Below, one piece after another: positions 7,096 to 15,251 of a stretch of 64,000 bases of DNA. The stretch spans positions 1,612,001 to 1,676,000 of the forward strand of contig NC_016605.1 in NCBI RefSeq assembly GCF_000237995.1. Reading direction: 5' to 3'. How positions within the stretch are numbered: position 1 is the first letter of the stretch; the number at the start of each line of letters is the position of its first letter. Under the pieces are notes generated by a model. The model saw only the letters and a program-made list of their open reading frames with translations, was not told the DNA's origin and searched no databases. Made by a program: the position numbers and the translations under genes. Source of the stretch: Pediococcus claussenii ATCC BAA-344. GTDB taxonomy: Bacteria > Bacillota > Bacilli > Lactobacillales > Lactobacillaceae.

Positions 7096-8342
7096 ACATT
7101 AACTCATTTTTTAAGAATCGCGCAGTAATTACTCTAACACTTGCGAACGTCTTTGAAGTTCTTGGTATAAGCATTTTTAACATTGTGATACTAACCTACG
7201 CAAAAGATTTTCCCAATGCCAACTTATTTGTTTCAATAGCATCAGTTGCAAGCATCTTTCCAGGTATCCTAGGGTTGATACTAGGCCGTTTAGCTGACAA
7301 TACAAGAAAAAAGTCGGCCGCACTAATACGCATAAAAATCTACCAAGCATTTATATATATTTTATTGGCAAATATAATTACAGCTAAGACTACCAATATT
7401 TTTTTCTTAGTTATTCTAATAAATATAACCTCAGACATACTAGGTATGTATAGCAACAATCTTCAAGCTCCGATCGTCCAAAAAAGAGTCCCTAGTAATC
7501 TTCAACGTACTACTCTTGGAATTAGTCAAAGTGTTTCAATGCTGGTTCAACCCATTGGACAAAGTATTGGGGTTGTTACACTGAGCCTATGGCATAGCTA
7601 TGCTATAGCAGGATACATAAATGCGATTGCATTTATTCTATCAGCAATCGTACTATACTTAGGGAAATCTTCCATTAAACTATCCTCAAAATTTTCCTCA
7701 AAATCTAATAAGAGGAAAAAAAGTTTTTTGAGCATTTTCAAACAGATTTTCAAAACCTTACGAACGGCCTCTGGAGTAAATGTTCCTCTATTATTGATTT
7801 CAATTATGTTAGCTAATACCCTAACAGCTGGATTTAGTGTTATTAATAATTTATTTTTACTTGATCATCCAAATGTTTCAGGTCTACCCTATAGTGTTTC
7901 AGTATTGTGTGTAAGCATTGCCAATATTATTGGAGCTATTATTGGCAGTCTATTTCACACTAGGTTAACAGATAAGATTACTTTACAACGTCTAATTTCT
8001 TTTGAAATCATTTGTTTAGTTGTTCTATTTATAAATCTATGGGTATTTCATTATTTTTTGTTAATTTTAATTCCTTATTTTCTATTAGGATGGTCAATTG
8101 GACAATTCAATCCTAAATTAGACTCTGAAATCCTAAAGATTTCTGATCCCAACATTATCGGATCGGTATTTGGAGCAATTACTTCCATTGCAACCGTGGC
8201 CTCACCAATCGGAAGTGTAGGCCTAGTGCTTATCTACAACCTATTTCCAACTTGGATAACTTTTTCAATTGTAATTAGTATCTTGTTAGTTCAATTTATA
8301 TTTACCACATCAAATTCAATGATTAGCCCGAAGAAAATATAG
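7092..8342 (+). CDS. MFS transporter, candidate peptide exporter
   Basis: A 416-residue integral membrane protein with about twelve hydrophobic segments and the MFS loop motif GRLADNTRKK between helices 2 and 3 (about residues 64-73). A basic loop of about 30 residues (near 195-225) separates the two halves. It begins inside the end of the lyase gene (ATGA overlap), and the final codons of that gene (GGTAAGGGGCG) supply its ribosome binding site, so both are made together. Export of a product of the adjacent peptide gene is inferred from this coupling; a general drug-efflux role is possible. No ABC exporter or protease is present nearby. Confidence 0.8.
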   Translation: MNINSFFKNRAVITLTLANVFEVLGISIFNIVILTYAKDFPNANLFVSIASVASIFPGILGLILGRLADNTRKKSAALIRIKIYQAFIYILLANIITAKTTNIFFLVILINITSDILGMYSNNLQAPIVQKRVPSNLQRTTLGISQSVSMLVQPIGQSIGVVTLSLWHSYAIAGYINAIAFILSAIVLYLGKSSIKLSSKFSSKSNKRKKSFLSIFKQIFKTLRTASGVNVPLLLISIMLANTLTAGFSVINNLFLLDHPNVSGLPYSVSVLCVSIANIIGAIIGSLFHTRLTDKITLQRLISFEIICLVVLFINLWVFHYFLLILIPYFLLGWSIGQFNPKLDSEILKISDPNIIGSVFGAITSIATVASPIGSVGLVLIYNLFPTWITFSIVISILLVQFIFTTSNSMISPKKI

Positions 8343-8462
8343 TTCCAATAAAAAATTTTAAAATTAACGTTTTCACGCAATAAATTACCGCGTGATACTA
8401 AAAAAGTTGACCGCTAATTGGACAATTTTTTAATATTTACATTCTATCCAGCTTTTCTTGAT

Positions 8463-9006
8463 TATCTGTTTTTTCTTCTATTATGTTCCTTGATCAAAGT
8501 ACTTCTAGAAATTCCAATTTTCCTAGCAACAACATTATAAGAATATTTTTCCTTAAGTTCCATTTCAAGATCCAACTGAGCCGTCATGTATTTTACATGG
8601 TCTTCCTTCTTTGAAGTTTGAATCATGTTTTTAGCATATTTTTTCCCTACTGAGTAATTGTTACAATTATATCTCGTTCAAATTTCGCAAAAGCACCAAA
8701 AATCGTAAAAATCAAATGGCCTGTTGTATCTTCAATAACGAATACGAACCGATATCTTGTCATCAAATAATCGTTTAATTACCTTTTGAATCTCTAACGT
8801 CTTTCTAGCAAATCGATCCTATTTTGTTACTACCAACATGTCACCTGACTTTAATTTTTTGAAACCTGATCGAAAACTGGATGATTGGTTGAGGTCCCAG
8901 TATATTTTTCATATAGAACATCATCACAACCTGCTTTCTTCAAATCCATGATTTGCGAATGTAAATCTTGACCCACAGTCGAAACGCGCGCATATCCAAT
9001 TTTCAC
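8463..9006 (-). pseudogene. Serine recombinase (resolvase/invertase), decayed
   Basis: On the minus strand from GTG 9006 the reading MKIGYARVSTVGQDLHSQ is the catalytic N-terminus of a small serine recombinase (YARVST motif with the nucleophile Ser). It shifts frame after about 45 codons and carries several stops, but later frames still show DRFARKT, FGAFAKFERD and a C-terminal helix-turn-helix (VARKIGISRSTL). The gene is therefore dead. It was probably part of a plasmid or transposon and marks the right side of the AT-rich patch that holds the peptide cluster. Confidence 0.8.
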
Positions 9007-9129
9007 AATTTATTTTCCTCGACTAACGACCCGAAGTTTTGAAACCATCTACCGATGCTGTTCTATTATGGATCACAGAAGGTGTCAAATCTGTAAATAC
9101 GAATATTTTGAAAATAAAAAGCCAAAAAG

Positions 9130-9327
9130 CTTCCTTACTCTAACGGTAGAATCGAAGTTACCAATCGAAAAGCCAAAAAAATAAGTAGAACTGGATACGG
9201 ATACCGTAATTGGTAAAATTTATGAGACCGAGTAATTATTGAATTTACAATCAAAAAAAAGAAACCCAATTCGTAAATGAATTGAATCCCTTTAAATATT
9301 ACTCTCAACACTATTTATAAAAGAGCC
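9130..9327 (+). mobile_element. ISL3-family insertion sequence, 3' remnant
   Basis: From 9130 one frame reads LPYSNGRIEVTNRKAKKISR and then TGYGYRNW, the well-conserved C-terminal end of ISL3-family transposases, before a stop. AAAAGAGCC at 9319-9327 matches the usual ISL3 terminal repeat end. The rest of the element is missing. The stretch 9007-9129 shows nothing else I can name. Confidence 0.7.
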
Positions 9328-9328
9328 A

Positions 9329-9374
9329 AAAATTCAAAGTATAGACACTAACTGTCTACGCTTCGAATTTTTTA
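9329..9374 (-). terminator. Terminator after the nucleoside hydrolase gene
   Basis: AAAAATTC-AAG-TAGAC pairs with GTCTA-CTT-GAATTTTTT around a short loop; the A/T tails make it work in both directions. It lies about 40 bases after the stop at 9416. Confidence 0.75.
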
Positions 9375-9415
9375 ACTAAATATTTTAAATAACCAAAGAT
9401 ACAATTTACATGATA

Positions 9416-10330
9416 CTAAGCCTTCATATTACGAACTTCTTCAATAAACCATTTGTTAAAGGCATCTGCATCAATATCAACACAGACTTGTGCATTCGTG
9501 CTGCCACCATGGTAAGCGCCACGAATGTCAGCAACCGTTTCACCAATTGCGGGACCGTCGACAACTACATCAATCCAAAGGTCTTCCGTCTTATAAAATT
9601 CTGGGTGCAACATAAACGCCAATGTATTAACATCATGCATTGGTATTCCACCTTCGTTGCCTTCATAGTAGTGGCTGAATAGACCGCCCAACATTTCACC
9701 GGCCTTACCAAGAGTCTTAATCGTATCCAGTGTTTCCTGAGTTAAAAGGGCCTTCATTGTTACATCTAAACCAACCATTACAATTGGAACGCCACTTTGG
9801 TATACAATTTCAGCGGCGTGAGGATCAGTAAACACGTTAAATTCAGCTGCACTGGTCATGTTTCCCATGCCAATTGAGCCACCCATTGCAACGATCTTTC
9901 CAATCTTTTCCTTAACATCAGGATGTTGTTTAAACAACAAGGCTACATTCGTATATGAACCAGTTGGTACAAGCGTAATTGGTCCATCGTTTGCCATAAT
10001 GACGTTATACAAACGCTCAACAGCATTATTAACTGGGATTTCAGTTGGCTCATAATTAAAATCAAAACCTCTCATACCTGATTCGCCATGAACACGAGCA
10101 GCATCTTCAAATGGTTTTAAGAGGGGTTGCTCCGCGCCGCCAGCTACTTCAACGTTAGAATCGAAAAAGTGAACTAATTTCAAAGCATTCTTGGTAGTTT
10201 TGTCGACTGTAACGTTACCAGCCACCGTTGAAATTAATTCAACTTCAAACTCCGAACTGTTTAATGCAACAGAGATTGCTGCAGCATCATCAATTCCGGG
10301 ATCGGTATCCAATATTATTTTGGTTGTCAT
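9416..10330 (-). CDS. Ribonucleoside hydrolase (inosine-uridine preferring family)
   Basis: Cytoplasmic enzyme that hydrolyses nucleosides to base and ribose. The N-terminal motif DTDPGIDDAAAI (residues 8-19) supplies the Asp cluster that binds calcium, and MGGS plus the AEFNVFTDPHAA segment (near 165) are further family hallmarks; a late Asp in MHDVNTLAF completes the metal site. Its 304 residues are normal for RihA/B/C-type enzymes; substrate preference cannot be read from sequence. It follows the nucleoside transporter gene on the same strand, with a terminator and a cre site between them, so it can be expressed from its own promoter. Together they form a nucleoside salvage pair. Confidence 0.92.
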   Translation of the reverse strand: MTTKIILDTDPGIDDAAAISVALNSSEFEVELISTVAGNVTVDKTTKNALKLVHFFDSNVEVAGGAEQPLLKPFEDAARVHGESGMRGFDFNYEPTEIPVNNAVERLYNVIMANDGPITLVPTGSYTNVALLFKQHPDVKEKIGKIVAMGGSIGMGNMTSAAEFNVFTDPHAAEIVYQSGVPIVMVGLDVTMKALLTQETLDTIKTLGKAGEMLGGLFSHYYEGNEGGIPMHDVNTLAFMLHPEFYKTEDLWIDVVVDGPAIGETVADIRGAYHGGSTNAQVCVDIDADAFNKWFIEEVRNMKA

Positions 10331-10350
10331 CTGAGATCTTCCTCCTATTG

Positions 10351-10364
10351 TGAAAGCGTAAACA
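10351..10364 (-). promoter_or_regulatory. cre site before the nucleoside hydrolase
   Basis: TGAAAGCGTAAACA (plus strand) is a close match to the CcpA consensus and lies 20 bases before the ATG at 10330. It suggests glucose repression of nucleoside use. Confidence 0.7.
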
Positions 10365-10390
10365 TAATTTTTATATTATTTATTGTGCAT

Positions 10391-10422
10391 AAAAAAAGAG
10401 ACATTTGCAATGCCTCTTTTTA
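10391..10422 (-). terminator. Terminator between nupC-like gene and hydrolase
   Basis: AAAAAGAG-x-CATT pairs with AATG-x-CTCTTTTT around TGC. It lies just after the transporter stop at 10433 and probably ends or attenuates that transcript. Confidence 0.8.
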
Positions 10423-10432
10423 AGTTTTTAGA

Positions 10433-11716
10433 TTATTTCCAAACAAAGATTCCGACTAAACCAGCCGAAAGTAGTGAAACCAAGATACCTGAAAGCAACA
10501 TGTATCCAACATTTTTAGAAACAACGTCGTTCTTTTCTTTATTAACCAATCCTTTAAATGCACCAATAATCATACCAGTAGTTGAGAAGTTAGCAAAAGA
10601 TGTTAAGAATACTGTTAGCATTGCAAGAAAATGTGGTTGGAATGTGTTTTTAATTCCAGCGACTTTCCCCATAACAACGAATTCATTTGTAACTAACTTA
10701 GTACCCATGTATTGAGCAAATTGGAATGCATCATGTACATTTAGCCCCATTAGCCATGCAAATGGGAACATAATGATACCCAAAATATTTTCCAGCGTAA
10801 GTGCAGGGTTAATCTTCTTCAAAAGAGCATCAATCAGTGCAGCTAAAGCAACAAAGGCAATAACGTTAGCAGTGATGATCAAGATTAAACGACCAGCACC
10901 TAAGATTGAATCTCCTAAGAATGAGAAGAATGGTTCGCGTTCATTAACGGCTGTTTCAGCCTTAACTTCTGATTCAGCAACTTCTTCAGAACCAGATTCA
11001 AGCGTGTCTGTATTTTCCGCAGGTGCACTTGCACCACCGATTTTAGCAATTGTATCTTCTTCCGGTGTAACGGTAACCGGGTTTAAAATACTTGTAACAA
11101 TAATCGCGTTAACGATATTAATTGGAACAGCAGCAATAATATATTGACCGGGCATCATAAGCATGTATGCACCTAGAATTGAAGCAGTAACACAACTCAT
11201 TGACATAAGTGCAATTGTAACTAAACGATCCGACTTCATTTGACGTAATTGTAAACTTGAAACAGCAAGTGCTTCAGTATTGCCAAGAAACATCATCTCA
11301 ACCGCAAAGAATGATTCAAATTTAGGTTGACGTGTAATAATAGCTAAACCTTTACCTACCCACTTGATAATCCATGGAAGAACACCAATGTAAGTTAAGA
11401 TATCGAACAATGGAACAATCATCAAGATTGGAAGCAAGGCACTTGTAACAAAGTTCATTTGTTTAACATGAACCCAATCAGGAAGTGCAAATGCAATACC
11501 TTGATATGAAATATCAACTAACCATTTGAAACCATCGGCAGCAGCCTTAACTCCATCTACACCAATCTTCGAGTTAGCTAAGAACCAAGCCAAGAATACA
11601 TTAATCACTAACATAACACCAACTGATTGCCAGTTGATCTTCTTGCGATTTTTAGAAAATAGGATCGCAACTCCTAGAAAAACAAAAATACCCAAGATAT
11701 TAATTGCCAAATACAT
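10433..11716 (-). CDS. nupC: Concentrative nucleoside transporter, NupC family
   Basis: A 427-residue membrane protein that imports nucleosides with H+ or Na+. It shows the CNT domain order: N-terminal Nucos_tra2_N helices, a gate region around 165-240, and the C-terminal core with FLGNTEALAV (near 148) and TNEFVVMGKV (near 340), which are substrate-binding hallmarks. A charged loop (about 215-260, rich in Glu, Ala and Ser) separates the two halves and is longer than in many relatives. ATG 11716 has an AAAAGGAG site. The downstream nucleoside hydrolase supports the role. Confidence 0.9.
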   Translation of the reverse strand: MYLAINILGIFVFLGVAILFSKNRKKINWQSVGVMLVINVFLAWFLANSKIGVDGVKAAADGFKWLVDISYQGIAFALPDWVHVKQMNFVTSALLPILMIVPLFDILTYIGVLPWIIKWVGKGLAIITRQPKFESFFAVEMMFLGNTEALAVSSLQLRQMKSDRLVTIALMSMSCVTASILGAYMLMMPGQYIIAAVPINIVNAIIVTSILNPVTVTPEEDTIAKIGGASAPAENTDTLESGSEEVAESEVKAETAVNEREPFFSFLGDSILGAGRLILIITANVIAFVALAALIDALLKKINPALTLENILGIIMFPFAWLMGLNVHDAFQFAQYMGTKLVTNEFVVMGKVAGIKNTFQPHFLAMLTVFLTSFANFSTTGMIIGAFKGLVNKEKNDVVSKNVGYMLLSGILVSLLSAGLVGIFVWK

Positions 11717-11763
11717 GCGTAATCTCCTTTTCCAAAATAAGATTTGTAACAGACGTTATATTA

Positions 11764-11792
11764 AATATACCGATATAAATTTATTCTGTAAA
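11764..11792 (-). promoter_or_regulatory. Promoter of the nucleoside transporter gene
   Basis: On the minus strand TTTACA (11787-11792) and TATATT (11764-11769) are spaced by 17 bases, 48 bases before the ATG. Confidence 0.6.
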
Positions 11793-11861
11793 CACAAAAT
11801 ATAAAGATTTTGCAAAGAATTTTAATGGGGATACACTATATATTGTGGTACGTACCAATCT

Positions 11862-14216
11862 TCAATTAGACCAAAAACTTTGTATTTGTTGCTCAAGTTG
11901 CTCAACCGAATAGGCCTTCTTAAAATAATTCCAGTGTCTGGGAAAAAGATCAGTATATCTTCGGGTTGCAAATCTCTGATCCATTAAAACTACATTGCCA
12001 CGATCCTTGCTAGTTCGAATCAAACGCCCCGCTGCTTGTAATACATGGTTCATCCCCGGAAGTTGGTAGGCATATTCAAATCCACGCCCATTCTTTTCGT
12101 CAAAGTATTCTTGTAAAAGTTTGCGTTCTTCACTTAAGCCTGGCAAACCAACACTCACAATTCCAACTCCAATCAACTGCTCTTCGGTTAGATCAATCCC
12201 TTCTGAAAAAACACCCCCAAGTACAGCAAATCCAACTAAATTCTTATCGGATTTCACTCGAAACGCATCCAAAAAGTCTTGTCTTTCATTTTCATTCATC
12301 CCGCCATTTTGGATCACAACGTCTGTCGCGGGATTGCGGCTTTGAAATTCCATGACAATCTGTTTCATAAATCCATAAGACGGACAAAAAATCAGGTAAT
12401 TGCCTTGTTTAGCATTCACCAAAGCATTAATTGACGCTACTATATTCGGGATGTTATTAATTCTTGCCGCATATTTTGTATCAACATAAGTTGTCACGAT
12501 AATATTTTGTTGCTTCATTTCAAATGGTGAACTCAATTGCATCACAAGTCCGTCTGAACTACCAAATGTGTCCTTGTAGTAATCGATTGGCGAAAGAGTT
12601 GCTGAAAAGAACAATGCTCCATGCCCCTTTTCTAACGACTTATTTAAATATGGGCTTGGATCTAATATTTTCTCTTGGATCAATAAATTACCATCATCAT
12701 CTTTACTCATCAATACTCTATAGCTATTATCATAAAACTCGCCAATCTTAATATACTTATTTCCAGCAAAAAAAAGGTCTAACACACTGCTAGTCAAATC
12801 ACTATCCGGTTGCTTGGGTAACCACTCTCGTGTAACTTCATTGAAGTTCAGAATTGCCTTTTCAATGTCATCTAGAGGTTCAGTAGTTGCAACAAAGTTA
12901 CCCTGTGCTCTCTCTTCAAAATTATTTTTAATCAATTTAAGTTCATTATTAAGTTGTGTTAGACGTCGTTTCAACTGCTTAGATTCCACTGCTGAAGTTG
13001 ATTTATCTAACAATGTTCTAACCCTTACTACTAACCCTTCATTCAGATCAGCTGAGTACATATCTCGTGAGCGGGAAACTAAATTGTGAGCTTCATCAAT
13101 TAAGAAGAAATTATCATCGTCATCCCCAGCAAAAAAACGCTGTAAATACACCATTGGATCAAACAAATAATTATAATCGCCAATTATCACGTCACAAAAA
13201 AGCGATAAATCCAGTGAAAACTCAAATGGATCTAAGCTATGTTTTCTTGCATATTTTTGAATAAGATTCTTCGTTAGTTGATTTTCATTTTCAAGAACAT
13301 CTAATAATCCATCTTTTACCCGGTCATAATACCCCACCATAAATGGATTTTGGTCGGGTTTAACATCAACCTCTTCAGGAAAAATCATTTTTTCCTTAGC
13401 AGTCAATGTTATTGATTTTATTTGCAGACCTTTCTCAACCATTAGGTTAATCCCATCTTCTGCAACACCACGTGTACTTTGTTTAGCAGTTAAATAGAAT
13501 ACTCGGTCGATTTTCCCTTCACCTACCGCTTTTATTACAGGAAATAAAGTTGATATTGTTTTTCCAGTACCAGTTGGCGCCTCAATAAATAGTCTTTGAC
13601 CCGTTAAAACTGTTTTGTAAGCCGCTACAGCTAATTCCCGTTGTCCATTACGATATTCAGGAAACGGAAAATCGGTTTGATGAATACTATTATTTCGTTT
13701 ATCTCGCCACTCGTTTCTCAACTTTATCCAACGCTCATATTCATGTACTAAGTTATTAAAAAAATCTTGTAGCTCTTCACGAGAATATTCGTGCTCTTCC
13801 GTTACTATTTTATCCGTCGGTCTCTGATAATACGTTAGCTGAATCTTCACCGTTTCGTAATCCAAATCCTGTGTCAGAATTGCACCATAAACTTTAGCTT
13901 GCCCCCAATATAACGTTTTAGTATTTTCAGACAAATCTTCAAACTTAGGATCTGATGTTTTGATTTCCTCTATCCACAAAGTATCATTGGCGACAACTCC
14001 ATCTGCACGTCCATCAACTATGTATGGAGTTCCTGCAATATCTACTTCACGTTGAACATAATATTCTTTTTCATAGCTTTCTGGCCTCTCACTTTGCAAT
14101 TTTCGGTGAATACGTGCACCCTCAAAAGCAGTATTTTGACTATTCATTTGTTCGTTTAAGTCACCTGACCGCAATACAAATTCCACCAACTGTCGAATTC
14201 CAATTTTAGGTTGCAC
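11862..14216 (-). CDS. PD-(D/E)XK nuclease fused to XPD/DinG-like helicase
   Basis: DNA repair-type enzyme of 784 residues. Residues 1-170 form a RecB-like nuclease domain (Asp68 in VDGRAD, then Glu84-Ile-Lys86). Residues 185-784 form a superfamily 2 helicase of the DinG/XPD class: Walker A APTGTGKT (213-220), DEAH box (374-377), and late motifs LFFSATLSP and QAAGRLIRT. In Fe-S members of this class four Cys lie between Walker A and DEAH; here the matching stretch (277-330, KMIFPEEVDVKPDQNPF and HSLDPFEF) has none. GTG 14216 with GGGGGTGAG upstream is the start; no better ATG exists. It stands alone. Helicase and nuclease activity are inferred from motifs only. Confidence 0.85.
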   Translation of the reverse strand: MQPKIGIRQLVEFVLRSGDLNEQMNSQNTAFEGARIHRKLQSERPESYEKEYYVQREVDIAGTPYIVDGRADGVVANDTLWIEEIKTSDPKFEDLSENTKTLYWGQAKVYGAILTQDLDYETVKIQLTYYQRPTDKIVTEEHEYSREELQDFFNNLVHEYERWIKLRNEWRDKRNNSIHQTDFPFPEYRNGQRELAVAAYKTVLTGQRLFIEAPTGTGKTISTLFPVIKAVGEGKIDRVFYLTAKQSTRGVAEDGINLMVEKGLQIKSITLTAKEKMIFPEEVDVKPDQNPFMVGYYDRVKDGLLDVLENENQLTKNLIQKYARKHSLDPFEFSLDLSLFCDVIIGDYNYLFDPMVYLQRFFAGDDDDNFFLIDEAHNLVSRSRDMYSADLNEGLVVRVRTLLDKSTSAVESKQLKRRLTQLNNELKLIKNNFEERAQGNFVATTEPLDDIEKAILNFNEVTREWLPKQPDSDLTSSVLDLFFAGNKYIKIGEFYDNSYRVLMSKDDDGNLLIQEKILDPSPYLNKSLEKGHGALFFSATLSPIDYYKDTFGSSDGLVMQLSSPFEMKQQNIIVTTYVDTKYAARINNIPNIVASINALVNAKQGNYLIFCPSYGFMKQIVMEFQSRNPATDVVIQNGGMNENERQDFLDAFRVKSDKNLVGFAVLGGVFSEGIDLTEEQLIGVGIVSVGLPGLSEERKLLQEYFDEKNGRGFEYAYQLPGMNHVLQAAGRLIRTSKDRGNVVLMDQRFATRRYTDLFPRHWNYFKKAYSVEQLEQQIQSFWSN

Positions 14217-14324
14217 TGTCTCACCCCCGTTTTCTTATTTTTTAATTATATGACAACGATTCAATTTTGTAGAAGAAATTCTGAAGCATGATCTGTATTA
14301 TCACTACTTTCACTATAAAAAGAG

Positions 14325-14580
14325 GCTGTGACATAATTAAAATTCGAATTTATTTTCCGAACTAAATAGCAAAAGTGCGAGAAATAAGTCAAATTATTCC
14401 GCTTAAATACGAAAAACGAACGATGAAGCCCATCATCGTTCGTCTTTCGCCCTTGCCAGTTTCTATGTGGCGCTCTTTGCCCATAAGAATTATGAGTATT
14501 AAGTTTTGTGAAACAAAACATCTGCTGTTTACGAGTTAGTAATGCTCGTCATTTATCAATTTATGTCTCGCTCTTTAATT
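14325..14580. repeat. Interspersed hairpin repeat, copy A
   Basis: This noncoding stretch holds a perfect hairpin (CGAACGATGA/TCATCGTTCG, 14417-14442). It is flanked by GAGGCTGTGACATAA on the left and ATGCTCGTCAT...CTCGCTCTTT on the right. Related flanks and hairpins recur at 18000 and 19760. The sequence 14217-14324 and 14581-14651 shows no gene. Confidence 0.5.
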
Positions 14581-14651
14581 ATGTAATTCAGATAGTTTAA
14601 AGATATCTTCTGTTGATCACTCTAAACTATTAAGCACTTTTTCAATCATTA

Positions 14652-15164
14652 TTACCCGAAATGACGAGCCCACCAACCCTTTTTTTCGGGAGCTTCTAAC
14701 ATTTTTTTGCTTTGTTCAGCAAGATCATCAATCTTCTTTTCAAGCTTAGTATTTTCCTCTTGGTAAGTTTGATTCTGCTCAACCAGTTTAGTCATTAATG
14801 TTTTCATGTCTTGCATATCTTTAGTTTGTGTTTCAATGAAGTTCTTCATGGAAGCATCAATTATCATTGGCTGATTTTTATTTGAATTATCGTTATTTAC
14901 ATCTTTGCCTTCCATCCCCAATGTAACTTGGACAGCCTGCTTAAGAGTATGCCGATCTCCCAATAAACGGTTCATTTCTTCTAAGATTTGCATATCTTCT
15001 TCTGAGTAAATACGACGACCACGTCCATCATGTTGGAATGAATGCCCATTTCGTTCCATTTCTTTTGCCCAGTTACCTAATGTTGCCAGGCTTCCAATCC
15101 GTTCAATCTTATCAACCACATCAGAGCCAGTAATAAATTCGTCTGCTTTAATATCTTTTGCCAT
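14652..15164 (-). CDS. MerR-like HTH protein with C-terminal coiled coil
   Basis: A 170-residue cytoplasmic protein. Residues 8-70 look like a MerR-type winged helix (GSDVVDKI, ATLGNWAKEMERNGH, DGRGRRIYSEEDMQIL). Residues 115-160 are charged and heptad-like (MKTLMTKLVEQNQTYQEENTKLEKKIDDL), a coiled coil, and the end is WWARHFG. This layout resembles RacA-type chromosome-anchoring or other DNA-binding structural proteins more than an effector-sensing MerR. I start at ATG 15164, which has GGGTGA five bases upstream; an ATG at 15176 overlaps that site. The gene stands alone. The exact role is not known to me. Confidence 0.75.
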   Translation of the reverse strand: MAKDIKADEFITGSDVVDKIERIGSLATLGNWAKEMERNGHSFQHDGRGRRIYSEEDMQILEEMNRLLGDRHTLKQAVQVTLGMEGKDVNNDNSNKNQPMIIDASMKNFIETQTKDMQDMKTLMTKLVEQNQTYQEENTKLEKKIDDLAEQSKKMLEAPEKKGWWARHFG

Positions 15165-15251
15165 TTTTTCACCCATTCGCTTTATTTAGTTTCATTTTAC
15201 TACAATTAAAACAAGATTTGAATAACAATTTTGGTTCAGAACCGCACCACA

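Noticed and set aside
14261-14521. An 86-codon minus-strand reading frame
   Set aside because: It lies within hairpin repeat A, has no ribosome binding site, and its translation has no domain-like features; the open frame is chance.
14652-15164. A classical effector-sensing MerR regulator
   Set aside because: The second half is a long charged coiled coil with no ligand or metal site, more like RacA-type DNA-anchoring proteins.
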